Made by a program: the position numbers and the translations under genes. The notes below the pieces were generated by a model. That model was not told the DNA's origin. It was given only the letters and a program-made list of their open reading frames with translations, and made no database searches. Positions 1-5,919 of a stretch of 15,427 nt of DNA are shown here, one piece after another; the first letter of the stretch is position 1; the number at the start of each line of letters is the position of its first letter. This DNA comes from JAAUQA01 sp036351435. Its GTDB lineage: Bacteria; Pseudomonadota; Gammaproteobacteria; Competibacterales; Competibacteraceae. The stretch spans positions 1-15,427 of the forward strand of contig JAZBPA010000383.1 of assembly GCA_036351435.1 (NCBI GenBank). Direction: 5' to 3'.

Positions 1-1091
1 CCCGCGTGCACCAGAAAAGCCCGCGTTGGTTTCAAGTCAGCATGAGCCTGGTAAAAACCACGTTCCACCCGGGCCGATAGCGCACGTTTGATCTCAATCG
101 CCCAAATTGCCCCGTCCTGATGTTCCAATACCAAATCAATTTCAGCGCCGACGGCAGTTCTATAAAAGAATGCCGAGGATCGCCAGGGCAACATAGAAAG
201 CAGCGTTTCGAGCACAAAACCTTCCCAACTCATGCCCACCACCGGATGACCGGCCAGCTGCTCAAGCGTTTCCAAACCCAACAGGGCGTGCACTAGCCCG
301 CTATCCCTGACATACACTTTTGGCGACTTCACCAACCGCTTACCCACGTTAGCGTGATAAGGCGGCAAGCGACGCACCAGCAACAAATCACACAGCAGAT
401 CGATATAGCGCGTGACGGACTGTGTGCTGACTTCCAATGCCCGGCCAAGCTCAGAAGCATTGAGCAACGTCCCTTGGCGATGTGCCAACATAGTCCAAAG
501 GCGCTCCAGCGTGGTCGCTGGAATGCGCGGGCCGAACATTGGCACATCGCGTTCCAGATAGGTACGAATGAAATCCTTGCGCAACGCCAAGCTATCACGA
601 TCGCTATCCGCCAAATAACTGTCTGGAAAACCACCGCGCAACCACAGCTGCTCGCGAGCCGCGCGTTCGTCGGCAATTTCCAATGCTGACAGCGGTGCCA
701 TATCAATATAAGCAATACGCCCGGCTAGTGTTTCTCCCGATTGACGCATCAGATCGATTGACGCAGAACCCAAGATCAGAAAACGTCCTTTGCCTTTCCC
801 TTTACGTCGGCCTTTATCGATCACACCGCGCAAGGTCTCGAACAATTCCGGCATTCGGTGAATCTCATCCAGTATTACCAAGCGATCTTCAGCATTCTCG
901 AAAAACAACACCGGATTGGCGAGCCGATTGCGATCATCTCGATCTTCAAGATCAAGATAAAGCGCATTGCGGGCTGTACCGATTTCCAGCGCCAAAGTGG
1001 TTTTACCCACCTGCCTTGGGCCAATCAGCGCAACCGCTGCTTGCCGTTGCAACGCACTTTCGATTTCAGAAGTGATTAATCGGGGAATCAT
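1..1091 (-). CDS. AAA+ ATPase with DUF4143 C-terminus (partial, 3' end beyond the window)
   Basis: The frame is open from the ATG at 1091 to the window edge, giving 363 residues without the natural end. The N-terminal P-loop has Walker A GPRQVGKTT (24-32) and Walker B LVILDEI (71-77). A helix-turn-helix-like stretch lies at about 208-231. The C-terminal DUF4143 part keeps a PD-(D/E)XK-like nuclease core: GAEIDL (D319) and IEIK (E333, K335). Members of this family are widespread, usually solitary, and their role is not settled; ATP-dependent DNA or protein remodelling is usually supposed. An in-frame TAA just upstream excludes an earlier start. AAGG touches the ATG, too close to act as a normal ribosome binding site. 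The gene follows a truncated vapC and is a diverged paralogue of the gene at 5920-7161. The family assignment is firm; the function is not known. Confidence 0.9.
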   Translation of the reverse strand, partial: MIPRLITSEIESALQRQAAVALIGPRQVGKTTLALEIGTARNALYLDLEDRDDRNRLANPVLFFENAEDRLVILDEIHRMPELFETLRGVIDKGRRKGKGKGRFLILGSASIDLMRQSGETLAGRIAYIDMAPLSALEIADERAAREQLWLRGGFPDSYLADSDRDSLALRKDFIRTYLERDVPMFGPRIPATTLERLWTMLAHRQGTLLNASELGRALEVSTQSVTRYIDLLCDLLLVRRLPPYHANVGKRLVKSPKVYVRDSGLVHALLGLETLEQLAGHPVVGMSWEGFVLETLLSMLPWRSSAFFYRTAVGAEIDLVLEHQDGAIWAIEIKRALSARVERGFYQAHADLKPTRAFLVHA

Positions 1092-1128
1092 CCTTGCAAA
1101 TTATCCAGTTCGTGGAAAGATTGCAAGG
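1092..1128 (-). promoter_or_regulatory. Start-codon-abutting inverted repeat of the first DUF4143 ATPase
   Basis: On the minus strand, CCTTGCAA, a 21-nt spacer and TTGCAAGG run directly into the ATG at 1091. The 8-bp arms pair perfectly. The left arm contains a -35-like TTGCAA and the spacer ends in a -10-like GATAAT (only 15 nt apart). The second ATPase has the same arrangement with the same arm and spacer lengths (5882-5918). The repeat is seen directly; its role as an operator is inferred. Confidence 0.6.
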
Positions 1129-1136
1129 TTAGGGTT

Positions 1137-1205
1137 TTAAGCTACCGCGTGATGCGGGTGATCACAGCGGGAAGCGGCGAGCAGCACATTAACATCAGGC
1201 GTCAT
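1137..1205 (-). pseudogene. VapC-type PIN-domain toxin, truncated after 22 codons
   Basis: An ATG overlapping the end of vapB opens a frame that reads MTPDVNVLLAA and then a D-H-P-H-H segment before TAA. This is the characteristic beginning of a VapC PIN-domain toxin, including the first metal-binding aspartate (PDVNVLL). VapC proteins normally run to about 130-140 residues, so everything after the first strand and helix is missing, including the other acidic residues. The DUF4143 ATPase begins 45 nt further on and occupies the place of the lost part. The stub cannot be an active ribonuclease. The start-overlap arrangement is typical of vapBC operons and supports the identification. Confidence 0.8.
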
Positions 1206-1434
1206 GATCAGCGGCGTCCAGCAACGCTTTATTACTTAAGCCATCCAACCCGGAGGCCAGTCCACCCTCGCCTAAATAAACAGGAATATCGACGGGCGTA
1301 GCCTCTGTTTGTTGCGCAACTAAGCGCAATCTTAATCCTTCCTCAATGAAGCGGGTCAGGCTGGTACGCTGTTGCGCAGCCAATGTTTTGGCTTCTGCTA
1401 ACAGTGCATCGTTCAGATTAAGCGTGGTTTTCAC
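1195..1434 (-). CDS. vapB: VapB-family ribbon-helix-helix antitoxin
   Basis: This 79-residue protein has an N-terminal ribbon-helix-helix DNA-binding region (KTTLNLNDALLAEAK, then a second helix around TSLTRFIEEGLRLRL). Its C-terminal tail (PVYLGEGGL, then SNKALLDAADHD) matches the toxin-wrapping tail of this VapB group. The start is GTG at 1434, preceded by AGGAGT at a spacing of about 6 nt. In the intact system VapB neutralises the VapC RNase and represses its own operon. Here the partner vapC is reduced to a 22-codon stub, so the antitoxin is an orphan that may still act as a repressor or protect against related VapC toxins. The full-length sequence and good ribosome binding site suggest it is still translated. 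Confidence 0.87.
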   Translation of the reverse strand: MKTTLNLNDALLAEAKTLAAQQRTSLTRFIEEGLRLRLVAQQTEATPVDIPVYLGEGGLASGLDGLSNKALLDAADHDA

Positions 1435-1454
1435 AGCACGACTCCTATCATAAG

Positions 1455-1470
1455 ATACAGATTTCTGTAT
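1455..1470. promoter_or_regulatory. 16-bp palindrome between divergent vapB and hugZ-like genes (probable VapB operator)
   Basis: ATACAGATTTCTGTAT is a perfect inverted repeat with 7-bp arms and a 2-nt centre. It sits just upstream of the vapB ribosome binding site, next to a -10-like TATGAT on the minus strand, and 17 bp before the first possible start of the gene on the other strand. Ribbon-helix-helix antitoxins bind such short palindromes to autoregulate. It might also affect the divergent gene. Confidence 0.6.
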
Positions 1471-1487
1471 ATGGTAGCCTCAAAAGC

Positions 1488-2291
1488 ATGTTTGATAAGC
1501 TATCCGAATTTCACGCTGAGGACACCATTATGCCCGGAAGCGCCGCATGGCCACCGCTCAGCGAAGCGGCTCGAACCTTGACTGTCGCTCATACGCAAGG
1601 TGTATTAAGCACCTTGACCACAGATGACGGCTACCCCTATGGCTCTGTCGTGGATTATTTGCCGGTTGCAAACGGCGATGTGGTATTGCTGCTCAGCGAC
1701 CTGGCCGAACATCAACACTATCTGAGCCGCGATCCGCGCGTATCTTTATTGATAGCGCCCGGTTTAGGTAATCCCGACATGTTGGCCGAAGCCCGACTTA
1801 CTCTGCTGGGCAAAGCAGCCAAAATCAGTGATCGAGCACAATACCGTGCAGATTATCTGGCCAAGCACCCGCAGGCGAGTCGATACATCGATTTCGCGGA
1901 TTTCAATTTCTACCGACTACAAGTCGAACGGGTGCGCTACATCGCTGGATTCGGTCGCATGGGTTGGCTTGACGCAACGGACTACGCGAGTGCATCTCCC
2001 GATCCGCTCGCCGCTATGGCAACCGGTGCGATTGCCCATATGAACGAAGATCACCAGCAAAACTTGCGTGATTATGCACACGCTTTTACGGGGCTGGATT
2101 GGGTGAGCGACTGTCGGATGACGGCGCTAGATCGGTTCGGTTTCGATTTGTTGTGTACCGACGGTGACCGCACCGAGAGAGTGCGTATCGGATTTGATGA
2201 GGCTTTAATTAATCCGAACCAGCTGCGTCCGACGGTCCTCGAAATGGCAAACCAGGCTCGCGCAATTTTGTCCAACACCGCCCAGCCGTGA
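1488..2291 (+). CDS. HugZ-like haem utilisation/FMN-binding split-barrel protein with DUF2470 domain
   Basis: This 267-residue cytoplasmic protein has the pyridoxamine-5'-phosphate-oxidase-like split barrel first (about 25-165, including GVLSTLTTDDGYPYGSVVDY) and a C-terminal DUF2470 domain marked by HMNEDHQQNL (184-193). HugZ/HutZ proteins of this layout bind haem and take part in its breakdown to release iron; related proteins bind flavin. Function is inferred from the family and the iron-rich neighbourhood. Two starts are possible: ATG 1488 and ATG 1530. The second has a GAGGA 8 nt upstream and begins close to the conserved domain, so residues 1-14 may not be translated. It is divergent from vapB across a palindrome. 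No haem transporter genes are adjacent. Confidence 0.82.
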   Translation: MFDKLSEFHAEDTIMPGSAAWPPLSEAARTLTVAHTQGVLSTLTTDDGYPYGSVVDYLPVANGDVVLLLSDLAEHQHYLSRDPRVSLLIAPGLGNPDMLAEARLTLLGKAAKISDRAQYRADYLAKHPQASRYIDFADFNFYRLQVERVRYIAGFGRMGWLDATDYASASPDPLAAMATGAIAHMNEDHQQNLRDYAHAFTGLDWVSDCRMTALDRFGFDLLCTDGDRTERVRIGFDEALINPNQLRPTVLEMANQARAILSNTAQP

Positions 2292-2410
2292 GAGTCTCTG
2301 CATCGTCTCCTGCCACATTGTCGCTTTCACTACATCATGAATGCGAGCTAAGGCCATATACTATCTGCTTGTATGCTTGGCTATAAAATTGCATTTCCGC
2401 TAACAACAAT

Positions 2411-2424
2411 TTGTCCTAGATCAA
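2411..2424 (+). promoter_or_regulatory. Possible FNR/Anr-type half-conserved box upstream of feo
   Basis: TTGTCCTAGATCAA matches the FNR consensus TTGAT-N4-ATCAA perfectly in the right half and in three of five bases in the left. It is centred about 90 bp upstream of the predicted feo transcription start. feo operons are oxygen-controlled by FNR in E. coli, which makes the site plausible, but the left half is weak. Confidence 0.3.
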
Positions 2425-2471
2425 TGAAGCGACTATTTCGGATATTTCCTTCTTGCGCAAAGCAGCAAATT

Positions 2472-2500
2472 TTGTCATTTTAAATGAGAATGATTTTTAT
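2472..2500 (+). promoter_or_regulatory. feo promoter with Fur box
   Basis: A -35 element TTGTCA (2472-2477) and a -10-like TTTTAT (2495-2500) are separated by 17 bp. A Fur-box-like sequence at 2480-2498 (core AATGAGAATGATT, about 12 of 19 consensus positions) fills the spacer and overlaps the -10, so bound Fur-Fe2+ would block RNA polymerase. TCATTT-T-AAATGA immediately to the left is a further small palindrome that may extend the Fur site. The predicted start near 2507 leaves a short leader with AAGGG before the feoA ATG. Confidence 0.6.
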
Positions 2501-2530
2501 TACTTTTAAGATTATCCAAGGGAAACGCTG

Positions 2531-2782
2531 ATGTCTACCGCTGACACAGCCGACAAAGCCCCATTTCCGCTAGCGATGGCGCAAGAAGGCGAACGGGTAA
2601 CCGTTTTTCTACTCCGTGGCGGCAAAGGTTTGGAGATGCGCTTGACGTCACTGGGGCTGAATATCGGTGGTGAACTGACCGTATCCCAACGCGAGGGCAG
2701 TAACTTGGTCGTGCTAAGGGGCGAAACACGACTGGCCCTGGGGGTCGGCATCGCCCAGAAAATCATGGTGGTGCGGCAGTGA
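2531..2782 (+). CDS. feoA: FeoA-domain protein (first copy)
   Basis: This 83-residue cytoplasmic protein has an SH3-like FeoA domain. Landmarks are ERVTVFLLRGGKGLEMRLTS followed by LGLNIGGELTVSQREG, the turn-and-strand pattern of FeoA, and a C-terminal strand region LALGVGIAQKIMVV. FeoA is a small partner needed for ferrous iron transport by FeoB. It is the first gene of a feoA-feoA2-feoB operon downstream of a Fur-box promoter, with AAGGG as ribosome binding site. It is more diverged from typical FeoA than the next gene and has an N-terminal extension of about 15 residues. Part of its 5' coding sequence recurs as a decayed copy at 8125-8160 next to feoC. Confidence 0.88.
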   Translation: MSTADTADKAPFPLAMAQEGERVTVFLLRGGKGLEMRLTSLGLNIGGELTVSQREGSNLVVLRGETRLALGVGIAQKIMVVRQ

Positions 2783-2813
2783 ATAACAATTTTTCAGTTC
2801 AGGAGAAGAAACG

Positions 2814-3047
2814 ATGCCGGAGAATTTAAAAAACATGGCGGTGGGCGAAACCGGCCGGGTCATCGGCTACGGCGACTGTGACAAAGCCTATCGCAAAAAA
2901 CTACTGTCCATGGGGCTCACGCCCGGGGTGGAATTCAGCGTCACCCGCTACGCCCCAATGGGCGATCCGGTAGAAATCAAAGTCCGTGGATTCAGCCTCA
3001 GCTTACGCAAAGACGAAGCGAACGTATTACTGGTAGAGAAGCAATAA
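2814..3047 (+). CDS. feoA: FeoA-domain protein (second copy)
   Basis: This 77-residue protein is a canonical FeoA: GETGRVIGYGDCDKAYRKKL, then LLSMGLTPGVEFSVTRYAPMGDP, then VEIKVRGFSLSLRKDEA, which are the conserved beta-barrel strands and the MGLTPG turn. It lies 31 nt after the first feoA, with an AGGAGAAG ribosome binding site, and ends 3 nt before feoB, so the two are probably translationally coupled. It is expected to bind the cytosolic face of FeoB. Two consecutive FeoA genes are known in gammaproteobacterial feo operons; the two copies may form a heteromeric partner of FeoB. Confidence 0.93.
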   Translation: MPENLKNMAVGETGRVIGYGDCDKAYRKKLLSMGLTPGVEFSVTRYAPMGDPVEIKVRGFSLSLRKDEANVLLVEKQ

Positions 3048-3050
3048 CAC

Positions 3051-5450
3051 ATGAGCAGCCAATACATCATCGGGGTAGTCGGCAACCCCAATTGCGGTAA
3101 AACAACGCTCTTCAACGCATTGACCGGAGCTAAGCAGCAGGTCGGTAACTGGCCGGGAGTCACTGTTGAACGCAAAACCGGGCGATATAAATTTCAGGAT
3201 ACTGAATTTGAGCTCGTTGATTTACCCGGCACTTATTCGCTGGATGTCGCCCTGGACGGCGTCTCTATTGACGAGCAAATCGCCCGCGACTACGTCGCGG
3301 GCCGCGAAGCAGACCTGATCATCAACATCGTTGATGCCTCGAATCTGGAGCGTAATCTCTATCTCACCTCGCAACTCTTAGAAATGAAAGTGCCGATGTT
3401 GGTGGCACTCAACATGATGGATGTTGCCAAGGAACGCGGCTGTGAGATTGATGTGGCCGGGCTAGCCAAACGTTTAGGATGCCCGGTCTTACCGGTGGTT
3501 GCTGCCTCCGGTGAAGGCGTGATGGAACTCAAAGCAGAAATCCTTACCGCAGCCAACTATCAACGAATCCCTGAACAACAGATCGTTTATGCCAGCGCCA
3601 TTGAAACCGCAATAACCCGCTTACTACCAGCTATCGAATCTAGCGCTAAAGCCGCTAAAGCTGATTCACGCTGGTTAGCAGTGCGCCTATTAGAAGGCGA
3701 TACCCTGGCCCAGAAACTGGCCGATGAGAGTGTCACGCAACCACTGATTACGCTACAAACCGAAACCGAACAAGCCTTGGGCGATGACATTGACATCAGT
3801 CTGGCCGATGCCCGTTACGGATTCGTCAATCAAGTCACCAGCGCGACGGTAAAGCGTAAGGGTCAAGTTCAGCACAGCACCTCGGACAGAATCGACCGGG
3901 TGGTGCTTAATCGCCTCTTCGGCATTCCGATATTCTTATTGGCCATGCACTTGATGTTCATGTTCACTATCAATATCGGCGGCTCGTTCATTGATGTGTT
4001 CGATATTGTGAGCGGCGCGCTGTTCGTTGATGGCTTTGCGGCATTACTCAGCAGTGTCGGTTCGCCCGAATGGCTCACCGTGTTGCTAGCTAACGGTGTC
4101 GGTGGCGGTATCCAGGTGGTCGCTACCTTTATCCCCATTATCGGTTTTCTATTTCTGTTCTTATCGGCGCTTGAGGACTCGGGATACATGGCCCGTGCCG
4201 CCTTCGTGATGGACCGCTTTCTGCGCGGTATCGGTCTGCCCGGCAAGGCATTCGTGCCGATGATCGTCGGCTTCGGTTGTACCGTACCGGCAGTCATGGC
4301 AACCCGCACGCTGGAACAGGAACGCGATCGGCTGATTACGGTTGCGATGGCGCCTTTCATGTCATGTGGTGCTCGGTTGCCCGTTTATGCACTGTTTGCC
4401 GCTGCTTTCTTCGCCGCCTATGGGCAATCCATTGTTTTTCTCTTGTACTTGATCGGTATCGCCACTGCCATCCTGACCGGGCTGATCCTCAAGAATACCC
4501 TACTGCGGGGCGATGCAACGCCTTTTGTTATGGAGTTGCCACCTTACCATCTCCCCACACTGAAAAGCGTGCTGCTGCGCACCTGGGATCGAACTCGGGG
4601 CTTTATCGTCCGTGCCGGTCGAGTCATCGTGCCGATGGTGCTGGTGCTGAATGTCCTCAACAACGTCGGCACCGACGGCAGTTTCGGCAATGAAGACAGT
4701 GACAAATCAGTGCTAAGCGAGATAGGTCGAACCATCTCGCCCTTGTTCTCGCCGTTTGGCCTGGATGAGGACAACTGGCCGGCATCAGTGGGCATCTTTA
4801 CCGGCATCTTAGCCAAGGAAGCGGTGGTCGGCACCTTGGATTCACTTTATACCACCCTGGGTGAACAGGCCGAAGAGCGTCGCAGCCAAATTAATCCCAA
4901 GCCGATGAGCTGGCGCGCCGACAAAACAGAAGAAGAACTGGCACCAGAGGAAGAAGCCGGGTTCGATTTCTTCGGTGCAATAGGCGAGGGCTTTGCGACG
5001 ATCCCCGCGAATCTCGCCGATGCGATGGGGTCTTGGCTGGATCCACTGGGTTTAAACATCGGCGATGTGGCTGATCAGGCCACGGCAGCGGAAGAACAAG
5101 AAGTCGCGGTCGGCACCTTCGGTGCGATGGGCGAGCGGTTTAACGGTGCTGCCGGTGCGTTCGCTTATCTGCTGTTTGTGTTGCTGTATTTCCCCTGTGC
5201 GGCGGCCATCGCTGCCGTCTACCGGGAAACCACCCCGCGCTGGACCCTATTCGTTGCTGGCTGGACTACCGGACTAGCCTACTTTGCCGCCACGGTGTTT
5301 TACCAGGTCGCTACCTTTGCTCAACACCCCACCACGTCGGCAGCGTGGATCGCGGTTATGACTGTGTTCTTCGCGGGTTCAATTGTCGCGATGCGGATTT
5401 GGGGGCGTAACCAATTGCTAATGCCAGTGAGTAGCCCTCAGCAGGCTTAG
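3051..5450 (+). CDS. feoB: Ferrous iron transporter FeoB
   Basis: This 799-residue inner-membrane protein imports Fe2+. The N-terminal G domain shows G1 GNPNCGKTT (11-19), G3 DLPG (57-60), G4 NMMD (121-124) and G5 around AAS (151-153), followed by a helical GDI-like domain to about 270. The membrane part carries both Gate motifs: GCTVPAVMATR at 409-419 with MSCGARLPVYALF from 437, and GILAKEAVVGTLDSLY from 585. The pore-associated cysteines C410 and C439 are present. An acidic, glutamate-rich linker (about 610-690) lies between the last membrane blocks, as in other long gammaproteobacterial FeoB proteins. Length and motifs are complete, so it should be functional. It is cotranscribed with the two feoA genes. 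No feoC follows directly; a FeoC-like gene appears 2.7 kb later beyond an accessory island. Confidence 0.97.
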   Translation: MSSQYIIGVVGNPNCGKTTLFNALTGAKQQVGNWPGVTVERKTGRYKFQDTEFELVDLPGTYSLDVALDGVSIDEQIARDYVAGREADLIINIVDASNLERNLYLTSQLLEMKVPMLVALNMMDVAKERGCEIDVAGLAKRLGCPVLPVVAASGEGVMELKAEILTAANYQRIPEQQIVYASAIETAITRLLPAIESSAKAAKADSRWLAVRLLEGDTLAQKLADESVTQPLITLQTETEQALGDDIDISLADARYGFVNQVTSATVKRKGQVQHSTSDRIDRVVLNRLFGIPIFLLAMHLMFMFTINIGGSFIDVFDIVSGALFVDGFAALLSSVGSPEWLTVLLANGVGGGIQVVATFIPIIGFLFLFLSALEDSGYMARAAFVMDRFLRGIGLPGKAFVPMIVGFGCTVPAVMATRTLEQERDRLITVAMAPFMSCGARLPVYALFAAAFFAAYGQSIVFLLYLIGIATAILTGLILKNTLLRGDATPFVMELPPYHLPTLKSVLLRTWDRTRGFIVRAGRVIVPMVLVLNVLNNVGTDGSFGNEDSDKSVLSEIGRTISPLFSPFGLDEDNWPASVGIFTGILAKEAVVGTLDSLYTTLGEQAEERRSQINPKPMSWRADKTEEELAPEEEAGFDFFGAIGEGFATIPANLADAMGSWLDPLGLNIGDVADQATAAEEQEVAVGTFGAMGERFNGAAGAFAYLLFVLLYFPCAAAIAAVYRETTPRWTLFVAGWTTGLAYFAATVFYQVATFAQHPTTSAAWIAVMTVFFAGSIVAMRIWGRNQLLMPVSSPQQA

Positions 5451-5622
5451 CAAGCACTGTAGTTAGTTCATTTTGTCAATGTGCGTCGCTAGTATCGGCA
5501 ATTCAGAGCGTCATCCCCAGTTTAAGCCGACATAAGGATGTGGTCGATCGCGGGGCATAACTGGCCTGTACTCCTGGTCGGTAACCGCTGCCAAGAGCGG
5601 CGGTTATCGTTGCAGCAGTCCG

Positions 5623-5799
5623 ATGAAGACTACATTATTGGTTAAGGTTTTGAAGCCGAGCATGGGGACGCTCGGAGTGTTATTTTCTGGCCTGGTAGCT
5701 TACCGAGATCCGGCTCTCTCTGCTAATGCAACAGAACCTGAAGAACTCCCAAACCCTCTCCTGGCGCGCTGTATGGAGCTACTTTGCTATGCTGCCTGA
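5623..5799 (+). CDS. Doubtful small reading frame with a signal-peptide-like start
   Basis: An ATG opens 58 codons with a lysine-containing start (MKTTLLVKVLK), a hydrophobic stretch (GTLGVLFSGLVAY) and a candidate signal cleavage region around ALSANA. No ribosome binding site is apparent. In an overlapping frame a second run (5725-5823) ends in AVWSYFAMLPDGESRAKV, which also looks protein-like, so this could be one decayed gene split by a frameshift. I do not recognise either product. It may simply be chance. Confidence 0.2.
   Translation: MKTTLLVKVLKPSMGTLGVLFSGLVAYRDPALSANATEPEELPNPLLARCMELLCYAA
5656..5675 (+). terminator. Weak stem-loop downstream of feoB
   Basis: CCGAGC and GCTCGG form a 6-bp stem with an 8-nt loop, followed by AGTGTTATTTTC. 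The stem is short, the T tract is interrupted, and it lies about 200 nt after the feoB stop, so it is only a possible terminator. Confidence 0.22.
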
Positions 5800-5825
5800 T
5801 GGGGAAAGTCGAGCTAAGGTGTAAC

Positions 5826-5856
5826 ATCTCCGCACTGTTTGCAGTGACAAACCTCA
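5826..5856 (+). repeat. 31-nt repeat, left copy (partner at 7270-7300)
   Basis: The sequence starting ATCTCCGCACTG and ending ACCTCA matches 7270-7300 at 27 of 31 positions in the same orientation. The two copies bracket the complete ATPase gene. Read on the minus strand this copy encodes a cysteine-rich EVCHCKQCGD peptide, and the other copy encodes EVYHCEQCGD. The repeat may therefore be a duplicated end of a zinc-ribbon gene rather than a mobile-element end. Confidence 0.7.
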
Positions 5857-5881
5857 CAATACCCGCATTGCTATATCAGTA

Positions 5882-5918
5882 CCTTGTATTTTCAAACTTA
5901 AACTTTCATTATACAAGG
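5882..5918 (+). promoter_or_regulatory. Inverted-repeat promoter/operator of the second DUF4143 ATPase
   Basis: CCTTGTAT, a 21-nt spacer and ATACAAGG form perfect 8-bp arms, extendable to 10 bp (5880-5889 with 5911-5920), so the right arm reaches the A of the start codon. A -35-like TTGTAT (5884-5889) and a -10-like CATTAT (5907-5912) are 17 bp apart. They predict transcription starting at or beside the ATG, that is, a leaderless message. A protein bound to the arms would cover both promoter elements. The same layout occurs at 1092-1128. Confidence 0.65.
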
Positions 5919-5919
5919 T

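Larger units (their letters stand above)
5451..5919. other. Gene-poor spacer between feoB and the second ATPase
   Basis: This 469-nt stretch holds no convincing intact gene. It contains a hairpin TAACCGC...GCGGTTA at 5582-5606 without a T tract, and a stem CCGAGC...GCTCGG at 5656-5675 followed by T-rich sequence. It also has a doubtful small reading frame (5623-5799), one copy of a 31-nt repeat (5826-5856) and the inverted-repeat promoter of the ATPase. It marks the left edge of the scrambled island. Confidence 0.6.

Noticed and set aside
683..1075. Plus-strand open frame of 130 codons
   Set aside because: It lies antisense inside the DUF4143 ATPase, whose motifs are unmistakable, and has no recognisable domain.
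3869..4360. Minus-strand open frame of 163 codons
   Set aside because: It is antisense to feoB, with composition typical of a reversed membrane-protein gene.
4277..4693. Plus-strand open frame of 138 codons within feoB
   Set aside because: It is an out-of-frame shadow of the FeoB membrane region, arginine- and cysteine-rich with no family features.
5582..5606. Hairpin TAACCGC...GCGGTTA as feoB terminator
   Set aside because: No T tract follows and two alternative pairings compete; left as a simple inverted repeat.
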